The position numbers and the translations under genes were made by a program. 20,207 nt of DNA from an uncultured Collinsella sp. (GTDB taxonomy: Bacteria; Actinomycetota; Coriobacteriia; Coriobacteriales; Coriobacteriaceae): the NCBI GenBank assembly GCA_900548075.1, contig URJD01000013.1, positions 1 through 20,207 of the forward strand. Direction: 5' to 3'. The notes beneath the pieces are model-generated. The model did not search any database. It saw nothing but the letters and a program-made list of their open reading frames with translations, and was not told where the DNA came from. This document shows, one piece after another, positions 12,801 through 19,605 of this stretch. The first letter of the stretch is position 1. The number at the start of each line of letters is the position of its first letter.

Positions 12801-14579
12801 CTAGTCGAGGTTCTCGCGGAGCCACTTGATGGCGCCAGCGGGGTCGCGAGTAAGGTCGATATATTCCTTACCGCGCGGGGCGAGCAGCTTAATGCCCAGA
12901 CGATCGGTGTCGGCCTTCATGTCGTTGTAGTAGCTACGAACCTGCGGGGCGAGCACGATGACGTCGTACTGATCCATGATGGCAGTGTGCTGACCATAAG
13001 CGCCTGCGGAGGAAGCGATGTTCTCTCCGGTCTGCGCGGCACCTTCCTTGATGGCGTTGGCAAGCATGGCAGAGGTGCCGGCGCCGGCGCACAGGACGAG
13101 GACCTTCAGGCCATCGACATCCTTCTTGGCGGATGCTTCGGCGGCGGGCTCGGGCTGATCGGAGACAGGCTTGCTGTCGGCGGCGGCAACGGTTGTCTTG
13201 ACGGAAGCGGTAGTCTGCTCGACAGCGGGCGCAGAGGTGCTGGCGGCGATGGTGGCAGCACCATCGGACTCGAGACCCAGCTCGGCGGCGCGCTCGGCCT
13301 CCTGGTCGCAGAGCAGCTTATCGTATGCCTTCAAGAACGGCAGGTAGATGATGGCGTCCAGCAAGATGATGATCGCAACAAATACCAGGGCGATAAGCTG
13401 GAAGTTTGTGGTGATGAAGATGCCGATGGGGGCAGGGGTAGCCCAAGGCACCACGAAGGAGAAGCCGTTCATGCCCACGTTATCGATAAAGAACTTGGCA
13501 ACACTCACGTTGACGCAGCCGGCGGCAACAAAGGGGATGAGCATGTAGGGGTTGAGGATCATCGGCGCGCCAAAGAGCAGCGGCTCGTTGACAGCAAAGG
13601 CAACAGGAACAATCGAGGCCTTACCGACGGCTTTGAGCTGCTTGGACTTCATAAAGAGAATCAGCAGAAGCGGCACGATGAACGTGGCGCCGGTGCCGCC
13701 GAACTCACCCACGAGCGACATGTTGAAGGTGAGGGAATGGGCGGGGTGACCACCGGCCAGCAGAACCTGCAGGTTCTCGGCCTGGTTGGCAAGACGGATG
13801 GGGTCGATGCCCGGCTGGACAATCGAGGGGCCGTGGACGCCGATGAACCAGAAGAACGCGGTGGCTGCCTGGATAAGGATAAGGCCAGGATAGGTCTCTG
13901 CCGCAGTGAAGAGCGGGGAGAGCAGCTTGATGAGCAGCTCGGAGAACGGAACGCCCATGAGGTTGCGCACAACCACATCGATGATGCCGCAGATGATGAC
14001 GGCGCCGCCAAAGGGGATGATGTCGCGGAAGTTCTGAGCGATGGCGCCCGGGACCTCCTTGGGCAGCTTAATGGTCAGATCGCGCGAGACGCAGAATTTG
14101 TAGACCCACACGGTGATGAACGCGGCGATATAGGCCGAGAACAGACCGCGCGTACCCATGCTGGTGCAATCGAAGACCGAAAGCTCGGAGCCGTTGAACT
14201 TGGTGGTGAACTGCGTAACGGCGAGCAAAAGCATACTGCACTGGGCGGCTACCATGGTGGAGCCGTCGTTGAGCACCTTGCCGGCGGGCATGCGACGGTT
14301 CATGGAAGCCGTAAAGTTCTTGGCAGTGGTGCCGGCAACCATGATGCCCATGACGCCCATGGTGAAGTTGTACAGCTTGTTGCACCAGTCGATGAGCGGC
14401 TGGGGCAGCGTGATGCCGACTACGCCGGGAAGGGTGGCAATGAGCAGGAAGATCGAAGAGGTGAGGACGATGGGCATGCACCCAAGGAATCCGTCCTTGA
14501 TGGCCTGGAGGTAGATGTTCCTCGAGATCTTCTCAAAGAACGGTTGATGCTTTTCGAGCATCTTTACGATGGCGTCCAT
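12801..14579 (-). CDS. PTS lactose-family EIICB permease, module 1
   Basis: A 592-residue permease that imports and phosphorylates a beta-galactoside or related disaccharide. The N-terminal EIIC domain (about 1-415) has multiple membrane segments and the substrate motifs GVHGPSIVQP and NEPLLFGAP. A long Ala/Thr/Ser/Pro-rich linker (about 430-485) leads to the EIIB domain with VLVLCAGAGTSAML, phospho-site Cys497. Its EIIB half closely resembles that of the permease at 7468-9162, including DRLGIKLL..RGKEYIDL. The start has AAAGGAG 5 bases upstream of the ATG. It leads a lacE-lacG operon and is divergent from a LacI-family gene. A 24-bp palindrome lies about 100 bases before the start. No EIIA gene is near. 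It is lacE-like, but its sequence is further from classical LacE than the 17481 gene. Confidence 0.88.
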   Translation of the reverse strand: MDAIVKMLEKHQPFFEKISRNIYLQAIKDGFLGCMPIVLTSSIFLLIATLPGVVGITLPQPLIDWCNKLYNFTMGVMGIMVAGTTAKNFTASMNRRMPAGKVLNDGSTMVAAQCSMLLLAVTQFTTKFNGSELSVFDCTSMGTRGLFSAYIAAFITVWVYKFCVSRDLTIKLPKEVPGAIAQNFRDIIPFGGAVIICGIIDVVVRNLMGVPFSELLIKLLSPLFTAAETYPGLILIQAATAFFWFIGVHGPSIVQPGIDPIRLANQAENLQVLLAGGHPAHSLTFNMSLVGEFGGTGATFIVPLLLILFMKSKQLKAVGKASIVPVAFAVNEPLLFGAPMILNPYMLIPFVAAGCVNVSVAKFFIDNVGMNGFSFVVPWATPAPIGIFITTNFQLIALVFVAIIILLDAIIYLPFLKAYDKLLCDQEAERAAELGLESDGAATIAASTSAPAVEQTTASVKTTVAAADSKPVSDQPEPAAEASAKKDVDGLKVLVLCAGAGTSAMLANAIKEGAAQTGENIASSAGAYGQHTAIMDQYDVIVLAPQVRSYYNDMKADTDRLGIKLLAPRGKEYIDLTRDPAGAIKWLRENLD

Positions 14580-14655
14580 AAAGCTCCTTTGCTACTTGAT
14601 GCGTGATGCATGTGGATGGAACTGCTCGTCGATGGATGGTCAGGACTGCCCGGAA

Positions 14656-14676
14656 GCCTTCCTGCTTAAGGAAGGC
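14656..14676 (-). other. Leader hairpin of the module 1 lacE
   Basis: GCCTTCCT (14656-14663) pairs with AGGAAGGC (14669-14676) around 5 bases. It sits between the palindromic operator and the lacE start, probably in the untranslated leader. No T-run follows on either strand. Confidence 0.45.
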
Positions 14677-14680
14677 ATTG

Positions 14681-14717
14681 CGAAATGACAACGTTGTCAT
14701 TTCGTTAATGACAACGT
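14681..14717. promoter_or_regulatory. LacI-type operator of module 1 (24-bp perfect palindrome plus half site)
   Basis: 14681-14704 is a perfect 24-bp palindrome with core AATGACAACGTTGTCATT and a central CG, typical of LacI-family sites. The half site TAATGACAACGT repeats at 14706-14717, 23 bp from the equivalent bases of the first copy. It lies between lacE (minus) and the divergent LacI-family gene (plus). The presumed binder is the product of 14855-15865. No convincing -35/-10 pair for lacE was found. Confidence 0.8.
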
Positions 14718-14769
14718 AAGACATTTTTGGAAGAGCAACAAGGATATACGGGTGAGTGGTCGATATTGT

Positions 14770-14783
14770 TCGGTAAACGGTTG
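14770..14783 (+). promoter_or_regulatory. PTS-promoter motif TCGGTRAACGGTWG, copy C
   Basis: TCGGTAAACGGTTG, identical to copy A (7196-7209), lies 72 bases upstream of the LacI-family start at 14855. A possible -10 TATGCT (14807-14812) follows 23 bases later, so the motif sits at or just above the -35 region. Confidence 0.5.
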
Positions 14784-14854
14784 ATTTATCAGTCAGGCAG
14801 GTAGTGTATGCTAGAACACAAAAAACAAGCGATAGAGAACCGAGTGGAGAAGCA

Positions 14855-15865
14855 GTGACAACGATGGACAAGAAAAACGTCTCGATGAACGATGTGGCGA
14901 TTGCCGCGGGTGTTTCTCTCAAGACGGTTTCGCGTGTGATTAACGAGCCCAATAGCGTGCGAGAGTCGACACGCGATAAGGTCCATTCGGCAATGGAGGC
15001 GCTCGGATTTCGAACCAACTTTGCCGCGCGTTCGCTCAAGTTGGGCCGTTACGGGTGCATCGGCGTCGTGCTATTTCACTTGTCAGGCGGTGCCGTGGAC
15101 ATGATTGACGGTATCGCCGATGCCGCCGAAGAGCGCGGCTTTGCGCTCACGATGATTAAGAAGCGCGCAGGGGAGAAGATGACCCTTGCCGATGCGGCGC
15201 GCAGGATGTCGCAGCTGCCCGTTGATGGCATGATCTTCAACCTGCGTCAGATGGTTGATGACTTTGATACCTTTGAGGCGCCGAAAGACCTCAAGACGGT
15301 GATTATTACGTCGATGGAGCATCCTACCTGCTCCACCGTCAGTGACGACCAAGAGGGCGGCGCGCGCATGGCGTGCGAGTACTTCTTGGATCACGGGCAC
15401 AAGAACGTGTATTTCGTTTCGGGTAAGAAAGAGTCGCTGTCGAGCCAGTGCCGTATGAAAGGTTGGCGTGCGGCACTCGAGGCGCGTGGTATCGAGCCGC
15501 CCGAGCCCCTGCAAGGCGATTGGAATGCGGATAGTGGCTATGCCGCGGGCCTTGTGCTTGCCGATAAACCCGATTGCACGGCGGTCCTCGCCGCTAACGA
15601 CAGCATGGCAAACGGCGTGATGATGGCTCTACGTGACAAAGGGCTCAGTGTGCCCGACGACGTGTCCGTGATCGGCTTCGACGACGAGCTCTACAAGACG
15701 ATTCCCAACTCGATTCTGACGTCGGTGAAGTTTCGCCACCGCGAGCTGGGCATCCGTGCGCTTAACGAGGTCGTCGCAGGTCTTGAGGCTCCGAGCTCAA
15801 GAAGCCGCACGCTCGTCTCGGGCGTGTTGGTCGAGCGCTCGAGCGTGCGAGACTTGCGGGCATAA
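14855..15865 (+). CDS. LacI-family transcriptional regulator of lac module 1
   Basis: A 336-residue repressor-type protein. The helix-turn-helix (about 9-35: VSMNDVAIAAGVSLKTVSRVIN) is followed by the hinge NFAARSLKLGR and a periplasmic-binding-protein-like sensor domain (about 65-330; GMIFNLRQ, DHGHKNVYFVSG, LAANDSMANGVM, DVSVIGFDD). GTG 14855 is chosen because GGAGA (14846-14850) is 4 bases upstream. The ATG at 14864 has the ribosome site too far away, and the frame back to 14804 lacks one. It is divergent from lacE-lacG module 1 and should bind the palindrome at 14681-14704. The recognition-helix residues are Leu-Lys (SLKTVSR), whereas the paralogue at 19606 has Glu-Gln (SEQTVSR). The inducer is probably a galactoside or its phosphate (inference). 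Confidence 0.88.
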   Translation: MTTMDKKNVSMNDVAIAAGVSLKTVSRVINEPNSVRESTRDKVHSAMEALGFRTNFAARSLKLGRYGCIGVVLFHLSGGAVDMIDGIADAAEERGFALTMIKKRAGEKMTLADAARRMSQLPVDGMIFNLRQMVDDFDTFEAPKDLKTVIITSMEHPTCSTVSDDQEGGARMACEYFLDHGHKNVYFVSGKKESLSSQCRMKGWRAALEARGIEPPEPLQGDWNADSGYAAGLVLADKPDCTAVLAANDSMANGVMMALRDKGLSVPDDVSVIGFDDELYKTIPNSILTSVKFRHRELGIRALNEVVAGLEAPSSRSRTLVSGVLVERSSVRDLRA

Positions 15866-15883
15866 ATCAGCCCACCCAAAACC

Positions 15884-15928
15884 AAAAAAGCCGGGGGCGG
15901 CGCGTCGTGTGACGTGCCGCCCCCGGCT
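15884..15928 (-). terminator. Terminator of the second lacE-lacG operon
   Basis: An 18-bp stem, AGCCGGGGGCGGCGCGTC (15889-15906) against 15911-15928 with one mismatch and a GTGT loop, is followed on the minus strand by TTTTTT (15889-15884). It also lies 3' of the convergent LacI gene, though the plus side has no T-run. Confidence 0.85.
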
Positions 15929-15974
15929 GAGAAATGGGGAGCAGGTTATGTGAGCGGGGCAGCCCCGCGAGCCG

Positions 15975-17414
15975 CTAGTCCAGACGACGGGTCTCGGCCA
16001 CGTGCTTGTACCAGTAGGCGCTTGCCTTGGGCGTGCGCTTCTGGGTTTCAAAGTCAACGTAGAAGAAGCCGTAACGCTTGTTGTAGCCATTGGTCCAGGA
16101 GAACTGATCCTGCAGGCTCCACAGGAAGTAGCCGCCCACGTTGACGCCCACCTCCATGGCTTTGAGTAGCCAGCGCAGGTGCTGCTCGATGTAGTCGATG
16201 CGCGGCTGGTCGTCCACAAAACCATCTTTGTAGGGGTCCTTGTAGCCCATGCCGTTCTCGGTAATGAAGATCTGCTTGTAGTTGGGGTAGCGCTGCTTAA
16301 TGTAGACGAGCAGATCGAACAGACCCTCGGGATAGATGATCCAGTCCCAGTCTGTGGTGGGGATGCCGGGCTTGTTCACATGCTCGCCAATGCCCTTAAC
16401 GCGCCAGCGGCCGGTGCCCTTCTCGCCCGTGCCGTTGTGGTGCAGGTCGTTTTCGCCGTCGTAGGCCTTGAGGAAACGGCACTGGTAGTTGTTGACGCCC
16501 AGGTAGTCGTTGTAGAGCGCTGCCTCGCGCATGATCTCGAGATCCTCCTTGCGGATCTCGATCGTGCCGCCGGAGACCGCAGCTAGGCGGTTGGCGCACT
16601 CGAGGGTGTCGGGGGCATAGTCGCCGCGGAAGGTGGCGTCGAGCAGGAACTGGTTTTGCAGCACGTGCTCGTTGTTGGCGGCCTTTATGTCGGCGGGGTC
16701 GTTCTCGTTGAGCGGATACTTAAACTCCAGCGACTGAATAACGCCGATCTTGCCCTTAAAACCGCCGTTGTGGAAGGCCAGCACTGCCTTGGCGTGGGCG
16801 AGCATCATGTTGTGCTCGCACTGGAAGGCCTCGGCCAGATGCGCCTTGACGCCACCGGGGAAGGTGCCCTCGATGTAGGTATTGGAGGCGTCGGCCCAGA
16901 TCTCGTTAAAGGTGAACCAATAGGTCACCTGGTCGGCGTACTCCTTAAAGCAAAAGGTGGCAAAGTCCACAAAGGCGTCGATGGTCTCACGGTTGAGGAA
17001 GTCGCCCTTTTCAAAGAGGGGCAGCGGCGTGTCGAAGTGATGCAGCGTGACAAAGGGCTCAACGTGGTGCTTGTGGCACTCGGCAAAGAGGTCGTGGTAG
17101 AACTGCACGCCCTCGGGGTTGATCTCGCCGGTGCCGTTGGGGAAGATGCGGCTCCAGGCAATGGAGAGGCGAACGCCGTTGATGCCAAACTCCTCGCACA
17201 GCTCCAGATCGACGGGGTACTGGTTGTAGAAGTCCGAAGCGGGATCGGGGGAGAAGCGCCCCTGGGCCTCCAGGAAGTCGTCCCAGGCGACTTTGCCCTT
17301 ACCGTGAGTGCGAGTCTCGCCCTCTACCTGGTAGGCAGCAGTGGCGCCGCCAAAGACAAAGTCCTCGGGAAACTGCGCAGGCGGGTTAGTGACGCTAGCA
17401 GGGTTAACGGACAT
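15975..17414 (-). CDS. lacG: 6-phospho-beta-galactosidase (GH1), copy 2
   Basis: Same predicted reaction as the gene at 11304, and clearly its paralogue. The 479-residue protein has acid/base Glu171 (WFTFNEIW), nucleophile Glu386 (FITENGMG) and the phosphate pocket FSWTNGYNKRY with Ser439, Trp440, Lys446 and Tyr448, which points to a 6-phospho-beta-galactosidase. The substrate-facing stretches differ from copy 1: TLHHFDTPLPLFEKG replaces TLDHFDTPEAFYQDGG, and the loop after the acid/base is unlike copy 1. The two enzymes may therefore prefer different aglycones. The ribosome site is weak (TTGGAT before the ATG), in contrast to the strong site of copy 1. It is second in its operon, 66 bases after lacE, with a hairpin in the gap. 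Confidence 0.87.
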   Translation of the reverse strand: MSVNPASVTNPPAQFPEDFVFGGATAAYQVEGETRTHGKGKVAWDDFLEAQGRFSPDPASDFYNQYPVDLELCEEFGINGVRLSIAWSRIFPNGTGEINPEGVQFYHDLFAECHKHHVEPFVTLHHFDTPLPLFEKGDFLNRETIDAFVDFATFCFKEYADQVTYWFTFNEIWADASNTYIEGTFPGGVKAHLAEAFQCEHNMMLAHAKAVLAFHNGGFKGKIGVIQSLEFKYPLNENDPADIKAANNEHVLQNQFLLDATFRGDYAPDTLECANRLAAVSGGTIEIRKEDLEIMREAALYNDYLGVNNYQCRFLKAYDGENDLHHNGTGEKGTGRWRVKGIGEHVNKPGIPTTDWDWIIYPEGLFDLLVYIKQRYPNYKQIFITENGMGYKDPYKDGFVDDQPRIDYIEQHLRWLLKAMEVGVNVGGYFLWSLQDQFSWTNGYNKRYGFFYVDFETQKRTPKASAYWYKHVAETRRLD

Positions 17415-17438
17415 GATGATCCAATCGTCTAAATCGAA

Positions 17439-17470
17439 GGGCCAGCCGGTCTTGGATGGTCGGCTGGCCC
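17439..17470 (-). other. Hairpin between lacE and lacG (module 2)
   Basis: GGGCCAGCCG (17439-17448) pairs perfectly with CGGCTGGCCC (17461-17470) in the 66-base gap. On the minus strand it is followed by TTCGATTT, a poor T-tract, so partial termination or mRNA processing between lacE and lacG is possible. Confidence 0.6.
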
Positions 17471-17480
17471 TGAGCGTTAC

Positions 17481-19250
17481 TTACTTCGAAAGCTGCTCGG
17501 AGACGAAGGCGAGAGACTTATCGCCGTTCTGGGAGAGCTCGATGTACTGCTTGCCACGGCAGGCGACGCACTTGTTGCCCACGCGTTCGCAGTCTTTCTG
17601 CAGGTCGGCCAGGTAGCTTGCGGCCTGCGGGGCCAGGACGACCAGGTCGAAGTCGGGGAGCATGTCGACGTGGTTGCCATAGGCCTCGGCAGCGGTCTCC
17701 AGATTGATGCCGCGCTCCTTGGCAGCCTTGGCCAGTGCGTTGGCGAGCAGGCCCGAAGTGCCACCGCCCTGGCAGAGCACGAGCACGCGCTTGCCGTTAA
17801 GGTCGCTGGTGGCCGTAGCCTCGGTGGTGGCAGCGGCGTGAGCGGCGTCGGTCTTCACAGCCTCGGCAGCGGCGCCGGCGGCAACGCTCTTGGCGTCAGC
17901 CTTGCCCTGGAAGGCGTCGTTGAGCTTAGCGGCCTTCTCGGCGTTCTTGGCGGCGAGCTCCTCATCGGAGATCTCGGCCTCCTCTGCGCACTTCTGGGCG
18001 TCATAGGCACGGAAGAAGGGGTAGTACAGGGCAAAGTCGACGACCAGGATGATGGCGAGCATCACAAAGGCGAGCGGCTGGAAGCCCAGACCCATGATGG
18101 TGCCGATGGGGCCGGGGACGGTCCAAGGCAGGGTGTACATAAAGCCGTTCATGCCCAAGAAGTCGATGAAGATCTTGAGAATCCAGATGTTGGCGATCGG
18201 GGCAAAGACAAACGGGACAAAGAAGACGGGGTTGAGCACGATGGGCGCGGCGAACAGCAGCGGCTCGTTGACGGCGAAGCACACGGGGACGATGGCGGCC
18301 TTACCGACGGCGCGCATCTCCTGGGACTTGGCCAGGAAGCAGAACATAAAGACCAGGACGAGCGTGGCGCCGGTGCCGCCCATGCAGACGACGAAGTACT
18401 GGGCGCCCTGCGTCAGGACGGCGGAGGCGTGCTCGCCGGCCTGGAATGCAGCCAGGTTGTCGGTCATGTTGGCAACGAGGGCGGCGGCGATGGCGGGCTC
18501 GACAATCGAGGGGCCGTGGACGCCGACGAACCAGAAGAGGCTCATGGCGCCGTAGATCACAGCGAGGCCGATATAGCCGTCGGCGGCGGTGAACAGGGGC
18601 TGGAACACCTGGATGACGCCCTGGGCAAAGCAGAAGCCAAAGGCAGCGCGAAAGACGATGTCAAAGACCCAAAAGACGGTGATGCAGACGGAGAAGGGGA
18701 TGATGTCCTTAAAGGTCTGCGAAATGTTGGGCGGAACCTGCTCAGGCATCTTGACGGTGATGTTGCGCTTAATGAAGAACTTATAGATGATGCCGGTCAC
18801 AAACGCAGCGATGAAGGCGGTCAGCAGGCCCTTGGAGCCAAGGTAGGTGGTGTTGAAGCCGCTGGCAGCGTCCGTGGCGATGGTGTCGCTCGAAAGGAGC
18901 AAGAAGCCGATGATGGCCGCGCACATGCACGAGATAAAGTTGATCTGGTTGTTCTTGGGCAGGTCGCGGTTCTGAGCGTCGGCGAAGTGCTTGGCCGTGG
19001 TGGCGGCACAGGCGATGGCCAGGATGCCCATGGAGTAGTTGTAGCACTTCCACAGGGCGTTGTTGATGTCATCGGGCCAGTAGAAACCCCAGATGTTGGG
19101 GACCGAGGCTACCAGGCAGAAGATGGACGAGAAGATGATGATGGGGATGACGGAGATAAAACCGTCGCGGATCGCCTTGAGGTACTTGTTGCGGGCGATC
19201 GCGTTGAAAAAGGGCTGGCCTTTTTCGATGGTGGCGATGAGTTGCTCCAT
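17481..19250 (-). CDS. lacE: PTS lactose-specific EIICB permease, module 2
   Basis: A 589-residue permease that imports lactose-type sugars with phosphorylation at C6. It is the closest of the three permeases to classical staphylococcal and lactococcal LacE: MEQLIATIEKGQPFFNAIARNKYLKAIRDGF, PNIWGFYWPDDI, NRDLPKNNQINF, GVHGPSIVEPAIAA, NEPLLFAAPIVLNP and the EIIB end VLVLCQGGGTSGLLANAL with phospho-site Cys493. The EIIC domain (about 1-410, roughly ten membrane segments) is joined by an Ala/Glu/Lys-rich linker (about 420-485). AGGAG sits 7 bases before the ATG. It leads a lacE-lacG operon with a TTGGCA/TACCAT promoter and two LacI-type operators upstream, and is divergent from a LacI-family gene. 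EIIA must be supplied from elsewhere. Confidence 0.92.
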   Translation of the reverse strand: MEQLIATIEKGQPFFNAIARNKYLKAIRDGFISVIPIIIFSSIFCLVASVPNIWGFYWPDDINNALWKCYNYSMGILAIACAATTAKHFADAQNRDLPKNNQINFISCMCAAIIGFLLLSSDTIATDAASGFNTTYLGSKGLLTAFIAAFVTGIIYKFFIKRNITVKMPEQVPPNISQTFKDIIPFSVCITVFWVFDIVFRAAFGFCFAQGVIQVFQPLFTAADGYIGLAVIYGAMSLFWFVGVHGPSIVEPAIAAALVANMTDNLAAFQAGEHASAVLTQGAQYFVVCMGGTGATLVLVFMFCFLAKSQEMRAVGKAAIVPVCFAVNEPLLFAAPIVLNPVFFVPFVFAPIANIWILKIFIDFLGMNGFMYTLPWTVPGPIGTIMGLGFQPLAFVMLAIILVVDFALYYPFFRAYDAQKCAEEAEISDEELAAKNAEKAAKLNDAFQGKADAKSVAAGAAAEAVKTDAAHAAATTEATATSDLNGKRVLVLCQGGGTSGLLANALAKAAKERGINLETAAEAYGNHVDMLPDFDLVVLAPQAASYLADLQKDCERVGNKCVACRGKQYIELSQNGDKSLAFVSEQLSK

Positions 19251-19282
19251 GCAAAGCTCCTAAGAGTCGTGGGTTAGCAACG

Positions 19283-19310
19283 ATGGTAACTTTTGACGTT
19301 GGGTTGCCAA
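19283..19310 (-). promoter_or_regulatory. Probable promoter of lacE-lacG module 2
   Basis: On the minus strand TTGGCA (19310-19305) is followed after 16 bases by TACCAT (19288-19283), giving a leader of about 28 bases before lacE. Operator O1 adjoins the -35 on its upstream side. Confidence 0.45.
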
Positions 19311-19328
19311 AATGTTGACGTTGCCATT
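19311..19328 (-). promoter_or_regulatory. LacI-type operator O1 of module 2
   Basis: AATGTTGACGTTGCCATT, an imperfect palindrome around ACGT. It matches O2 at 17 of 18 positions when O2 is read in the opposite direction. It adjoins the lacE -35. A further half match, TTGACGTTG, lies at 19293-19301 inside the promoter. Confidence 0.7.
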
Positions 19329-19430
19329 TTGCGACACAAAAAAAGACGCGAACCGGTGGCCCCTGTGCCTGTGGACCGTCGATTCCTTGCGCGTAAACGT
19401 TTGAGCCGCCCGGTGGCTCTGTGTTTGCAC

Positions 19431-19448
19431 AATGGCAACGTTAACATT
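19431..19448 (+). promoter_or_regulatory. LacI-type operator O2 of module 2
   Basis: AATGGCAACGTTAACATT, flanked by GCAC and TGTGC so that the outer bases are also near-symmetrical. Its centre is exactly 120 bp from that of O1, in opposite orientation, a spacing that would allow looping. An AAACGTTT palindrome (19395-19402) lies between them. Confidence 0.7.
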
Positions 19449-19482
19449 TGTGCGATCAAAGCCGTTCGTGGAAGCAAGATTG

Positions 19483-19496
19483 TCGGTGAACGGTAG
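19483..19496 (+). promoter_or_regulatory. PTS-promoter motif TCGGTRAACGGTWG, copy D
   Basis: TCGGTGAACGGTAG, identical to copy B read on the other strand. It lies upstream of a possible TATACT -10 (19535-19540) of the second LacI-family gene. Confidence 0.5.
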
Positions 19497-19566
19497 GTTT
19501 TGGGTGGTAAGCGTATTGAGTGGGAGGCGTTGGATATACTTGAAGGCGTTTAACATGACTGCGCAG

Positions 19567-19584
19567 GATGCCATCGATGGCATC
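19567..19584. promoter_or_regulatory. 18-bp perfect palindrome before the second LacI-family gene
   Basis: GATGCCATCGATGGCATC is fully self-complementary with a central CG. It lies about 20-37 bases downstream of the likely transcription start (TATACT at 19535-19540) and between two in-frame ATGs (19555 and 19606). It differs from O1 and O2, so it may bind another protein or form an RNA hairpin. Confidence 0.6.
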
Positions 19585-19605
19585 GTTGACATAGAAAGAT
19601 CTCCT

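Noticed and set aside
11193..14606. Open frame of 1137 codons on the plus strand across the first lacG and lacE
   Set aside because: It lies antisense to two clearly recognisable genes with good ribosome sites. The long open frame is a side effect of G+C-rich codon use.
14681..14704. 24-bp palindrome as a transcription terminator
   Set aside because: There is no adjacent T-run, and it has the central CG and position of a LacI-type operator.
17670..19277. Open frame of 535 codons on the plus strand across the second lacE
   Set aside because: Antisense shadow of a well-matched LacE permease, with low-complexity Gly/Asp/Glu/Val composition.
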